DNA from: Acetobacter senegalensis
Lineage (GTDB): Bacteria; Pseudomonadota; Alphaproteobacteria; Acetobacterales; Acetobacteraceae
Length of the DNA: 64,000 bases
Assembly (NCBI RefSeq): GCF_001580995.1
Contig: NZ_LHZU01000148.1
Coordinates: 124,001-188,000, forward strand
Direction: 5' to 3'
Shown piece by piece: positions 9,019-18,249 of this stretch. The position numbers and the translations under genes are program-made. The notes under the pieces were generated by a model that saw nothing but the letters and a program-made list of their open reading frames with translations, was not told where the DNA came from and did not search any database. Position 1 is the stretch's first letter. Each line of letters starts with the position of its first letter.

Positions 9019-9674
9019 CAGAACTCGTTTTATCTGATCTGCTCCGCTCTGTTCTGCGTGGGCTGGAAATTACGGTCATTCTGACAATTTCCGGTAGCAT
9101 TCTCGCTTTTGTGTGCGCGTTCGTTTTTGGTTTGGGTCGTGTTTCGCGGTGGCGTTTCATTAGAGTTTTCAGCGTTTGCTATATTGAACTTTTCCGTGGC
9201 ACGTCGGTGTTTGTTCAGGTTTTCTGGCTTTATTATGCTCTTCCGGCATTCGGGTTGTTACTCTCGCCTTTGCTTGCTGGTATCCTGGGGCTGGGTCTTA
9301 ATGTTGGTGCATACGGGGCAGAGGTTGTTAGAAGCGCAGTGCAGGCGACTGGCCGAGATCAGTACGAAGCCTGCTGTGCGTTAAATTTTACCCGGTATCA
9401 GACATTCAGATATATTATTCTGCCTCAGGCTTTTCCCCGTATGTTGCCTGTGTTCGGCAATAATATGGTCGAGTTGATGAAAGCCAGCTCTATTGTCTCG
9501 TTAATATCGTTGTCAGATATTACTTTTCAGGCACAGCAGTTCCGTATCCGGACGGGGCAGACTTTCCTTCCATTTGCAGTGACGCTGATTGTTTATTTTA
9601 TTCTCTATCTTGTCATTCTTTTCTTTATTCGTTCTGTAACGCGATTGGCTAACCCTCAAAAGGTGAAGGTATAA
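9015..9674 (+). CDS. ehuC: Ectoine/hydroxyectoine ABC transporter permease
   Basis: A 219-residue inner-membrane permease of the His/Glu/Gln/Arg/opine family. Several hydrophobic helices (for example ITVILTISGSILAFVCAFVF) surround FRGTSVFVQVFWLYYALP. The cytoplasmic EAA-type loop is GRDQYEACCALNFTRYQTF, followed by RYIILPQAF. It overlaps the binding-protein gene by 4 bases and lies 4 bases before the second permease. Two unlike permeases in tandem are the arrangement of EhuC and EhuD. Confidence 0.85.
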   Translation: MTELVLSDLLRSVLRGLEITVILTISGSILAFVCAFVFGLGRVSRWRFIRVFSVCYIELFRGTSVFVQVFWLYYALPAFGLLLSPLLAGILGLGLNVGAYGAEVVRSAVQATGRDQYEACCALNFTRYQTFRYIILPQAFPRMLPVFGNNMVELMKASSIVSLISLSDITFQAQQFRIRTGQTFLPFAVTLIVYFILYLVILFFIRSVTRLANPQKVKV

Positions 9675-9678
9675 TAAT

Positions 9679-10416
9679 ATGACGTGGGATAACCATTTTG
9701 CCGTCATGGTCTTCCCTTATCTGCTGAAAGGGTTGCAAGTTACTATCATAGCAACTCTCAGCTCATTCGCTTTGGCAGTGTGTCTGGGGCTGGCAATCGC
9801 CGTCCTTGAAAAAATAACCCGAGGGCCAATTTTTTTTCTTATCTCTGGTGTCACACATTTCATTCGTGGTACACCGCTTCTTGTTCAGCTTTTTTTTCTT
9901 TACTATCTTCTGCCGTACGCAAATATCACGCTTCCAGCGTTTGGTTGTGGAATTTTGGGTTTTGGGGTTCATTACGCAACATATCTGTCAAATGTTTATA
10001 AAAGCGGAATTGAAGCAATTCCCGTATTGCAGTGGGAAGTGAGTAAAGCCTGCAATTTTTCGCCTTTCCAAACATGGCGATATGTTATTCTCCCTCAGGC
10101 TATCCGTCCTGTGCTTCCCGTTCTGGGCAACTATTTCATTGCTCTGATCAAGGAAACGCCGCTTTTATCGTCAATTTCTGTTATGGAAATGATGGGAGAA
10201 GCCAGTTTGTTTGGCGATATGCATTATCGCTACCTTGAACCCATTACTATGGTCGGAGTGCTGTTTCTAGCTCTTGGTATGGTTGCCAGAGGTTGCGTTG
10301 GAAGTATGACGAGGATTCTCGGTGTGCTGCGTGAAAAAGACGATCATTCTGCGTCCTCTCTCAAGAGGCCTTATGAAAATTCTGAAATGGACCCGTCTGA
10401 AAATCTTATTTCGTAA
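9679..10416 (+). CDS. ehuD: Ectoine/hydroxyectoine ABC transporter permease
   Basis: A 245-residue partner permease. It has FIRGTPLLVQLFFLYYLLP and an EAA loop with ACNFSPFQTWRYVILPQAI. It ends with a hydrophilic tail of about 30 residues after the last helix. It closes the rightward ectoine operon; a 107-base AT-rich gap follows before the convergent regulator gene. I saw no clear hairpin terminator in that gap, only a T8 run at about 10459. Confidence 0.83.
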   Translation: MTWDNHFAVMVFPYLLKGLQVTIIATLSSFALAVCLGLAIAVLEKITRGPIFFLISGVTHFIRGTPLLVQLFFLYYLLPYANITLPAFGCGILGFGVHYATYLSNVYKSGIEAIPVLQWEVSKACNFSPFQTWRYVILPQAIRPVLPVLGNYFIALIKETPLLSSISVMEMMGEASLFGDMHYRYLEPITMVGVLFLALGMVARGCVGSMTRILGVLREKDDHSASSLKRPYENSEMDPSENLIS

Positions 10417-10523
10417 AACGTAATAGAAGAGAAATTAATTAATGTAAATAAAGTTATGTTTTTTTTCAGAAATAATGGAGATTTATTATATCTTATTATT
10501 TTACGAACATGACCTACTATCAC

Positions 10524-11012
10524 TTATTTGCCCAGATGTCCTGTTGGAAGAGCGGTTGTGTATTTAATCTGGCTCAGGGCAAAGCTCGAGCGTATATTGG
10601 AGACAACAGGAATTTTTGTTAGGAAATCCAGAATTAATTCCTGAAATTTCATCAGGTCTTCAACAACAATACGCAGCATATAATCAGACTCTCCGGACAT
10701 AAGGTAACATTCCATGACTTCGGGTCTGGTTTTTACGGCCTTGTTGAAAATCTCAAGAGAGTGTTTGTCCTGATGTGTTAAAGACACGTGGACGAAGACA
10801 TTCACTGCCAAGCCAAGCGCCAGTGGATTCACAATGGCGACTGATCGCTGAATTACGCCCTGATTTTTCATCTCATTGACACGGCGCCAGCATGGAGAGG
10901 CTGAAATTCCTGCTGCCATAGCAAGATCGTTATTGCTGATTTCACAATTTTCCTGAAGCACATTCAGAATGCGTATGCTGGTGGTGTCCAGCGTAAAAGA
11001 TGTTTCAGGCAA
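10524..11012 (-). CDS. Lrp/AsnC family transcriptional regulator, DoeX-like
   Basis: A 162-residue regulator. The N-terminal helix-turn-helix is typical of Lrp/AsnC (ILNVLQENCEISNNDLA, then GISASPCWRRVNEMKNQG), followed by the RAM ligand-binding domain (VNVFVHVSL, VMECYLMSGESDYMLRIVV). Genes of this family (DoeX/AsnC) sit beside ectoine catabolic operons and respond to ectoine breakdown products. It is convergent to ehuD and is read from its own promoter in 11013-11183. The ligand is inferred. Confidence 0.85.
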   Translation of the reverse strand: MPETSFTLDTTSIRILNVLQENCEISNNDLAMAAGISASPCWRRVNEMKNQGVIQRSVAIVNPLALGLAVNVFVHVSLTHQDKHSLEIFNKAVKTRPEVMECYLMSGESDYMLRIVVEDLMKFQELILDFLTKIPVVSNIRSSFALSQIKYTTALPTGHLGK

Positions 11013-11183
11013 GATGTTCCCCTAAATTAGAGCATCAAGGTTATTATTACCAGATTATTCACAAACAACGCAAAAGATAAGTCAGATTTTCCAACAAGCC
11101 TTCTTTAATATTTCGGCACATGATGCTGCAAGGTTCTTTTTGCTTTGCAGCCCGCGAAATTTCAAAAGAACGGACTTTCTTGA

Positions 11184-12119
11184 ATGTCGTCCTCAATGGT
11201 ACAGCCAGTAAGAATTTCGGCAACAAATGAAACTAACTTCTGGTTGGGTGTTATGGTTGTGCTCTGGGGATTAAGTTGGCCTGCTATGAAAATCGCTGTT
11301 GGGCTAATGGATCCGCTGTGGATGGCAACACTCCGTTTTGCGACGGCAGGATTCTGCCTGTTTCTGTTTCTGGGGTGGCGACGTGAACTCAAACTACCCA
11401 AGCGCGGTGACTGGGCCATTCTGGCAAGTATAGGCGGCCTGCAGATGATGGTCTTCACAGCGCTTGGTGTAACAGCAATGCAGTATACAGATGCGAGTCA
11501 CGCGGCACTTCTTGCTTACACAACGCCTTTATGGGGCTTGCTGGCTGGTTGGTTGCTTTTTGGGGACAGACCAACTTCAACACAGTTAATTGCACTATGC
11601 GTCGGGCTTTGTGGCATTGGTTTGATCTGTTCGCCGCTAGAGATGGATTGGAATCGCCCGGGCGCAGTGCTGGGGGCCGCTATGTTACTTCTGGCGGCGG
11701 TAGGTTGGGCGTTGGTGATCCTGCATGTAAAGCGGCACCAGTGGATTTCCCGTCCTATTGATCTGGCCCCCTGGCAGATGCTGTTTGCAACTGTCAGCCT
11801 GACCGTGATGTCCTTGGCTATTGTGGGGTTGCCCCATGTTAAACGCTGGACACCCGAACTGTGGGGACTGCTGCTGTTTATTGGACCGGTTGCAACCTCA
11901 CTCTGTTTCGTAATTTCAGCGGAATATGGACGTCGTGTCTCAACGTTTACTATGTCCAATGTTACATTGGGTGTTCCGGTTATTGGTGTTCTTGCTTCAG
12001 CGGTATTCCTTCATGAACACATTACCGCTTTGCTGGCAATTGGACTGGCGCTGATTGTCGGTAGCGTTATTTTCGCGACATGGGCAGGAGGAAGAGCGCG
12101 GAAGAGTGTTGATGAATAA
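11184..12119 (+). CDS. EamA/DMT-superfamily transporter
   Basis: A 311-residue membrane protein with about ten hydrophobic segments in two related halves, as in EamA (RhaT/YdcZ) exporters. The first half starts FWLGVMVVLWGLSWPAMKIA and has FRGATAGFC-like and YTDASHAALLAYTTPLWGLL segments. The second half ends ALLAIGLALIVGSVIFATWA. The family exports metabolites such as amino acids; the substrate is unknown. It stands alone: divergent from the AsnC gene and convergent with the pyrimidine operon. A second ATG at codon 5 is possible. Confidence 0.8.
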   Translation: MSSSMVQPVRISATNETNFWLGVMVVLWGLSWPAMKIAVGLMDPLWMATLRFATAGFCLFLFLGWRRELKLPKRGDWAILASIGGLQMMVFTALGVTAMQYTDASHAALLAYTTPLWGLLAGWLLFGDRPTSTQLIALCVGLCGIGLICSPLEMDWNRPGAVLGAAMLLLAAVGWALVILHVKRHQWISRPIDLAPWQMLFATVSLTVMSLAIVGLPHVKRWTPELWGLLLFIGPVATSLCFVISAEYGRRVSTFTMSNVTLGVPVIGVLASAVFLHEHITALLAIGLALIVGSVIFATWAGGRARKSVDE

Positions 12120-12203
12120 TGATGGAGCATCTTTTACTCTCGGTAACTTTACGCAGTTATGAACTTTTCTCGTAATATTGTGACGGTGCGTCCTGCCGCT
12201 CAG

Positions 12204-12237
12204 TTTAGCAGGAACATATTGAGATGTTCCTGCTAAA
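12204..12237. terminator. Perfect inverted repeat between convergent genes, likely transcription terminator
   Basis: Two perfect 14-base arms (12204-12217 and 12224-12237, TTTAGCAGGAACAT in the first) enclose a 6-base loop. The hairpin sits between the EamA transporter gene and the hydrolase gene, which converge. The T-rich flank lies on the 5' side of the stem for leftward transcripts, so the U-tract is not in the textbook place on either strand. The arms themselves carry the T/A ends. Confidence 0.55.
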
Positions 12238-12248
12238 AAAATTGCTTC

Positions 12249-13523
12249 TCATTCAGACGGGTTGAAAAACTGATCTGCTTTTAATACGGCTTCCAGCAAT
12301 ACATTGGCACCTGCTTCGGCATGGGTCTTGGTAATGCTTTCGTCTTCATTATGACTGAGGCCATCTTTGCAGGGTACAAAAATCATGGCGGTAGGTGCTA
12401 CACGTGCTACGTATCCGGCATCATGTCCGGGGCCAGAGACAATACGCCGTGCCGGATAATTGGCCTCGGCTGCGGCTTCTTCCACCATATTTACACATTG
12501 TTGATCAAAATGCACAGCTGGGGCGTCCCATATCTGAACGACTTCAATCGTTACACCACCGTTTTCTGCAATCTGTTGCAGGCGCTGCATAAGATCCTGT
12601 TCCATTTTCAAAACAACGACATCGTCCGGGTCGCGAATATCAATGGTGAAGAAAACTTCTCCGGGCACAACGTTGCTGCTGTTAGGCCTGTTTTCTAACA
12701 AGCCGACGGTGCCAACGGCAGAAGGACTATGTTCTTTGGCAACAAGGCTTACTGCCTCGATCATTTTTGCAGAAGCGAGAAGCGCATCATGCCGTAAGGG
12801 CATGGGGGTGGATCCCGCATGGGCATCCTTGCCGCGCACGGTGACTTCATACCAACGTGCGCCCTGAATGCCTGTGACAATGCCGATTGTTTTATCTTCG
12901 GCTTCAAGAATAGGTCCCTGTTCAATATGGAGTTCAAAATAAGTTGTCAGGGGGTGTTGCCCACACGGCTCTGCACCGCGGTATCCTATCGTATCCAGTT
13001 CATCACCAAAGCGGATACCTGCGCGGTCGCGTTTTTCCAGAACGTCTTCTTCAGTAAATACGCCGGCAAATACGCCAGAGCACATCATGGGGGGAGAGAA
13101 ACGGGAGCCTTCTTCGTTCGTCCAGTTGATGAGCTCGATCGGGTGGCGCGTGACATAACCGGATTTGTGCAAGGCACGGATTACGGACAGTCCACCGAGC
13201 ACCCCCAGAATTCCATCAAATTTTCCGCCCGTTGGTTGCGTGTCCAGATGGCTCCCCATAGTGATGGGGGGAAGGGTGTTGTCCTGCCCGGGTCTTCGGG
13301 CAAAAAGGTTTCCCATGGAATCATAGGAGACAGTACAGCCTAAGCTTTCACAGGTTTGCATGAACCAGTCACGCACCTGTTTGTCTTCCTGCGTGAGGGT
13401 TAATCGACGGATACCGCCTTTTGGCGTCTTCCCGAAGCTGGCTGTGTCCATCAGATCGGTCCAGAGAGCCTGCCCATCCACACACAGATTGCTGGTTCTT
13501 GCCTTGTTTTTTTCCTGCATCAT
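12249..13523 (-). CDS. M20-family N-carbamoyl-beta-amino-acid hydrolase (beta-ureidopropionase-like)
   Basis: The chosen start is the ATG at 13523, giving 424 residues; a TTG three codons upstream is an alternative. Family signatures are GSHLDTQPTGGKFDGILGVL (metal site), WTNEEGSRFSPPMM, FELHIEQGPILE and GPGHDAGYVA. The family hydrolyses N-carbamoyl amino acids, allantoate or beta-ureidopropionate. Downstream of PreT and PreA, the best fit is the last step of reductive pyrimidine degradation, releasing beta-alanine (or beta-aminoisobutyrate), CO2 and ammonia. It is the third gene of the leftward preT-preA-hydrolase operon. An L-carbamoylase or allantoate role cannot be excluded from sequence. 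Confidence 0.85.
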   Translation of the reverse strand: MMQEKNKARTSNLCVDGQALWTDLMDTASFGKTPKGGIRRLTLTQEDKQVRDWFMQTCESLGCTVSYDSMGNLFARRPGQDNTLPPITMGSHLDTQPTGGKFDGILGVLGGLSVIRALHKSGYVTRHPIELINWTNEEGSRFSPPMMCSGVFAGVFTEEDVLEKRDRAGIRFGDELDTIGYRGAEPCGQHPLTTYFELHIEQGPILEAEDKTIGIVTGIQGARWYEVTVRGKDAHAGSTPMPLRHDALLASAKMIEAVSLVAKEHSPSAVGTVGLLENRPNSSNVVPGEVFFTIDIRDPDDVVVLKMEQDLMQRLQQIAENGGVTIEVVQIWDAPAVHFDQQCVNMVEEAAAEANYPARRIVSGPGHDAGYVARVAPTAMIFVPCKDGLSHNEDESITKTHAEAGANVLLEAVLKADQFFNPSE

Positions 13524-13564
13524 GCCTGCCAATCCTTTAATACGACGCTTTATTTCAAGATGAT

Positions 13565-14839
13565 TTATGATTCCACAGTAACGCGATTAGGGTTGTTGGG
13601 ATGTTCCGGCCAGGTCAGCTCTTCTTCTACAGGTTGAGGTTGCATGGTAATACAGCCGTCAATAGGGCAAACATGGGCGCACAGGTTACACCCTACACAT
13701 TCTTCCTCAATCACATCGTAATGGCGTTCACCATTTATCAGGGATTTGGCAATTGCCTGATGAGATGTATCTTCGCACGCAATGTGACATAGTCCGCAAC
13801 TAACACAGGCATCCTGATTGATTTCAGCTATTGTTTTGAATTTTAGATTCAGCTTGTTCCAGTTGACAAATTTTGGAATGGCCTGACCACTCAGAGACGG
13901 AATATCCGCATATCCCTTCTGGTCCATCCAGGCGGAAAGCCCATCAATCATGTCATCGACAATTCGGAATCCGTAATGCATTGCGGCGGTGCACACCTGA
14001 AGCGTGGTGGAACCCATAGCCAAAAACTCGGCGGCATCCCGCCATGACCCGATACCGCCTATGCCGGAAATAGGCATGCCAGCCATTTCCGGATCACGTG
14101 CAATTTCGCCAATCATGCGCAGGGCAATGGGTTTTACGGCAGGGCCGCAATAGCCACCGTGTGTGCCTTTTCCCCCGACAACCGGCATTGGGGCCATCTG
14201 GTCCAGATCAACGCCGATAACAGACTGAATGGTATTAATGAGTGAGACTGCATCCGCGCCACCGCGTTTTGCGGCATGCGCGGGCATGAGAATATTTGTG
14301 ATATTAGGCGTCAGTTTTACAATAACTGGCATACGTGTATATTGCTTGCACCAGCGCGTAACCATCTCCACATATTCGGGCACCTGTCCGACTGCTGCAC
14401 CCATATTGCGTTCAGACATCCCATGCGGGCAGCCGAAGTTCAGTTCAACGCCATCCGCCCCTGTTTCTTCCACTATAGGAAGAATGGCCTTCCAACTGTC
14501 TTCCACACACGGCACCATCAGACTGACAACAACGGCCCGGTCAGGATACTCTTTTTTTACCTGCTTGATTTCTGCGATATTCACGGCCAGAGGCCGGTCA
14601 GAAATCAGTTCGATATTGTTCAGCCCCATCATGCGGCTGCCGTTATAGTTCAATGATCCATAACGCGAACTGACATTGACAACGGGAGGATCTTCACCGA
14701 GCGTCTTCCAGATGACCCCGCCCCATCCAGCCTGAAAGGCGCGTCGTACATTGTAGGCTTTATCTGTTGGAGGAGCAGAAGCCAGCCAGAATGGGTTGGG
14801 AGACGTGATGCCAGCAAAACTGGTGCGCAGATCAGCCAT
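13565..14839 (-). CDS. preA: NAD-dependent dihydropyrimidine dehydrogenase subunit PreA
   Basis: A 424-residue flavin- and iron-sulfur protein. The open frame reaches 14950, but the start at 14839 (MADLRTSFAGITSPNPFWLA) lies 11 bases after the preT stop and matches PreA. Residues 1 to about 330 form the FMN-binding dihydroorotate-dehydrogenase-like barrel (ELNFGCPHGMSERNMGAAVG, ISGIGGIGSWRDAAEFLAMG). The C-terminus has two 4Fe-4S motifs, CVSCGLCHIACED and CVGCNLCAHVCPIDGC. With PreT it reduces uracil and thymine to their 5,6-dihydro forms using NADH. The operon continues into the N-carbamoyl hydrolase. Confidence 0.93.
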   Translation of the reverse strand: MADLRTSFAGITSPNPFWLASAPPTDKAYNVRRAFQAGWGGVIWKTLGEDPPVVNVSSRYGSLNYNGSRMMGLNNIELISDRPLAVNIAEIKQVKKEYPDRAVVVSLMVPCVEDSWKAILPIVEETGADGVELNFGCPHGMSERNMGAAVGQVPEYVEMVTRWCKQYTRMPVIVKLTPNITNILMPAHAAKRGGADAVSLINTIQSVIGVDLDQMAPMPVVGGKGTHGGYCGPAVKPIALRMIGEIARDPEMAGMPISGIGGIGSWRDAAEFLAMGSTTLQVCTAAMHYGFRIVDDMIDGLSAWMDQKGYADIPSLSGQAIPKFVNWNKLNLKFKTIAEINQDACVSCGLCHIACEDTSHQAIAKSLINGERHYDVIEEECVGCNLCAHVCPIDGCITMQPQPVEEELTWPEHPNNPNRVTVES

Positions 14840-14850
14840 GGTCTGTTCCT

Positions 14851-16203
14851 TTATTGCCCTGATGTTTCGGACAGCATCAGATGAATAGCCTCTGCTGCGT
14901 CTCGCCCGTCTCGCACTGCAGCTACAGTCAGATCCTCTCCAGGCGTGCAATCTCCCCCAGCATAAACACCTTCCATTGTGGTGCGGTACTGATCATCCAC
15001 CAGAATACGGCCACTGCTGATAGCAATGGAATCGCCTTTTAACGGGTCGGGCAGAAAAACTTGCCCTACGGCCTTAAGCACCATATCGGCTAGCACCACA
15101 AACGTGTCCTGTAGATCATACACGGCTTGCCCATCAGGCTTCATTGAGCCTCGTGCAAATTCCACACCGCAGAGCAGGCCATTTTGAGCCACTATTCTGA
15201 TCGGCGAGGCCCAATGCTTGACGCTCACGCCATTTGTTTGCGCCCATTCCCGCTCAACCGGAGTGGCAGACATATGCTCAGCCCCACGTCGGTAAACAAG
15301 AGTGACCTCTTCCGCCCCTAACCGGCGGGCTTGGACGGCCGCATCGACTGCTGTGTTGCCACCGCCAATCACCACAACCTTCCGACCAACTGGGACAGTT
15401 TTCTTATCGTGTGAGCGTAGGGTTTCAATAAACCTTACGGCATCCATAACGCCGTCAAGCTGTTCTCCCTCAATTCCCAACGCACGCACACCAGCGAGCC
15501 CAACGGCAAGAAAGACCGCATCATAGTCACGCCGCAGATCTGAAACCGCAAAGTCTTTTCCAAGAATTTTGGTGCCGGAGAATGTAATGCCGCCAATGCT
15601 TATGAGAAACTCTACTTCTCTCTGGGCAAAATCATCGGCCAGTTTGTAGGCGGCTACTCCATATTCGTTCAGTCCGCCTGGTAGAGAATGGGCGTCAAAC
15701 AGCACAACGTCATGCCCGTGGAGTGCCAGCCGATGCGCGCAGGCCAATCCAGCAGGGCCTGCGCCAACAACGGCAACTTTTTTGCCTGTTAAGGCCGCAC
15801 GGGTAAAAGGCTGGTCGCCATGCGCCATCTGCCAGTCTGTTGCGTGGCGCTGCAAGGCACCAATGCGAATAGGGTGCCCTTCTTCCCGCACGTTATGCAC
15901 ACATTTTTGCTCACACAGAATTTCTGTCGGGCAAATACGGGCACACGCTCCGCCCAATATATTGGCCTCAAGGATGGTTCGCGCGGCTCCCTGCATATTA
16001 TCTGTTGCAATAGCCCGAATAAATTTTGGAATATCAATGCTGGTTGGACAGGCTTCAATGCACGGAGCATCGTAGCAGAAAAAACACCGTTCGGCTTCGA
16101 CTACCGCCTGTGCATGCGTCAGGGGCGGGTGCGCATCTGCAAAGTTGACTGCTAGTTCTTCTTCGCTCAGGCGGCAGCACAGGGTATCCGGGAGGCTTAT
16201 CAT
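14851..16203 (-). CDS. preT: NAD-dependent dihydropyrimidine dehydrogenase subunit PreT
   Basis: A 450-residue GltD-like oxidoreductase. The start at 16203 has GAGGAC five bases upstream; an ATG at 16215 in the same frame has a weaker site. The N-terminal iron-sulfur domain is CFFCYDAPCIEACPTSIDIP, then LGGACARICPTEILCEQKC. An FAD-binding GAGPAGLACAHRLALHGHDV follows, then an NADH-binding VVVIGGGNTAVDAAVQARRL. It passes electrons from NADH to PreA. It is the first gene of the leftward operon, with a RutR-like palindrome about 74 bases upstream of the start. Confidence 0.93.
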   Translation of the reverse strand: MISLPDTLCCRLSEEELAVNFADAHPPLTHAQAVVEAERCFFCYDAPCIEACPTSIDIPKFIRAIATDNMQGAARTILEANILGGACARICPTEILCEQKCVHNVREEGHPIRIGALQRHATDWQMAHGDQPFTRAALTGKKVAVVGAGPAGLACAHRLALHGHDVVLFDAHSLPGGLNEYGVAAYKLADDFAQREVEFLISIGGITFSGTKILGKDFAVSDLRRDYDAVFLAVGLAGVRALGIEGEQLDGVMDAVRFIETLRSHDKKTVPVGRKVVVIGGGNTAVDAAVQARRLGAEEVTLVYRRGAEHMSATPVEREWAQTNGVSVKHWASPIRIVAQNGLLCGVEFARGSMKPDGQAVYDLQDTFVVLADMVLKAVGQVFLPDPLKGDSIAISSGRILVDDQYRTTMEGVYAGGDCTPGEDLTVAAVRDGRDAAEAIHLMLSETSGQ

Positions 16204-16215
16204 GACAGTCCTCAT

Positions 16216-16726
16216 GAAATTCCGATTTCGTAATGGTATGAGGAAACAAGCCGCTTCCGCAACATTTTTCTGACCATCTGTTCAGTTTTTACGTCTCGTA
16301 TCGGAAACTGTTGCTTGTCTGCCTCTGAAAGCCGAGCGGCTCCCGTGCGCCCAATCGGGTGCGCGAACCATATTGAGAATGAAAGGGTAGAATTTCCGAA
16401 GCTACTCGAAATGGAACACGTCATTGCTCGGTGCTATTATATAAGAAAAAAGCTATGGTTACGATTTATTTTGATAAGTAATCGCCTGTTGGAATTCTTT
16501 TTATACTGCTATGAATTTATGAAGTGATTGTTGTGGTGAATATATAGTTCTTCTCTGAATGCCCGTCATGTGGATTTCGGTAAATCGCATGACAAACGTA
16601 ATATTTTCTTCCGCGCTTTTTTATTTAGGGTCTATCCGGTTACAAAAGACGGCTCCTATGCTTGCCGTATATGGTCCCATCAAGTTCCCGCTTGCTGCAT
16701 AAGAAAATACAAGAAGATCGAAAATA
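16216..16726. other. Intergenic region upstream of preT, downstream of dihydropyrimidinase gene
   Basis: About 510 bases without a supported gene. The right half is AT-rich. It contains the preT promoter region and a RutR-like palindrome at 16270-16285. A 70-codon minus-strand frame (16212-16424) reads into the preT leader and matches no family I know. Confidence 0.6.
16270..16285. promoter_or_regulatory. RutR-like palindrome upstream of preT
   Basis: The 16-base site CTGACCATCTGTTCAG agrees with the E. coli RutR consensus TTGACCANNTGGTCAA at 11 of 14 fixed positions and is itself nearly symmetrical. It lies about 70 bases before the preT start. RutR is the uracil/thymine-responsive TetR-family repressor. 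No rutR gene is in this window, so the assignment rests on motif match and pathway. Confidence 0.5.
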
Positions 16727-18169
<1,443 letters not shown>

Positions 18170-18193
18170 TTATATCAAAATCGTATTGTTATT

Positions 18194-18209
18194 TTGACCT
18201 CTTGGTCAA
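18194..18209. promoter_or_regulatory. RutR-like operator in the dihydropyrimidinase/NCS1 divergent promoter
   Basis: The 16-base site TTGACCTCTTGGTCAA has perfect 6-base arms and matches the E. coli RutR consensus TTGACCANNTGGTCAA at 13 of 14 fixed positions. It lies 67 bases before the dihydropyrimidinase start and 41 bases before the chosen NCS1 start, well placed to control both. Confidence 0.7.
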
Positions 18210-18249
18210 TAAGATATTCTGAGAGCGAACCAATCAGAAAGTGTTCTCA

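Noticed and set aside
14840-14950. Upstream extension of the preA frame
   Set aside because: The extension lies inside the preT coding end; the ATG at 14839 gives the normal PreA N-terminus.
16212-16424. 70-codon frame reading into the preT leader
   Set aside because: No family match, and it overlaps the RutR-like site and probable promoter.
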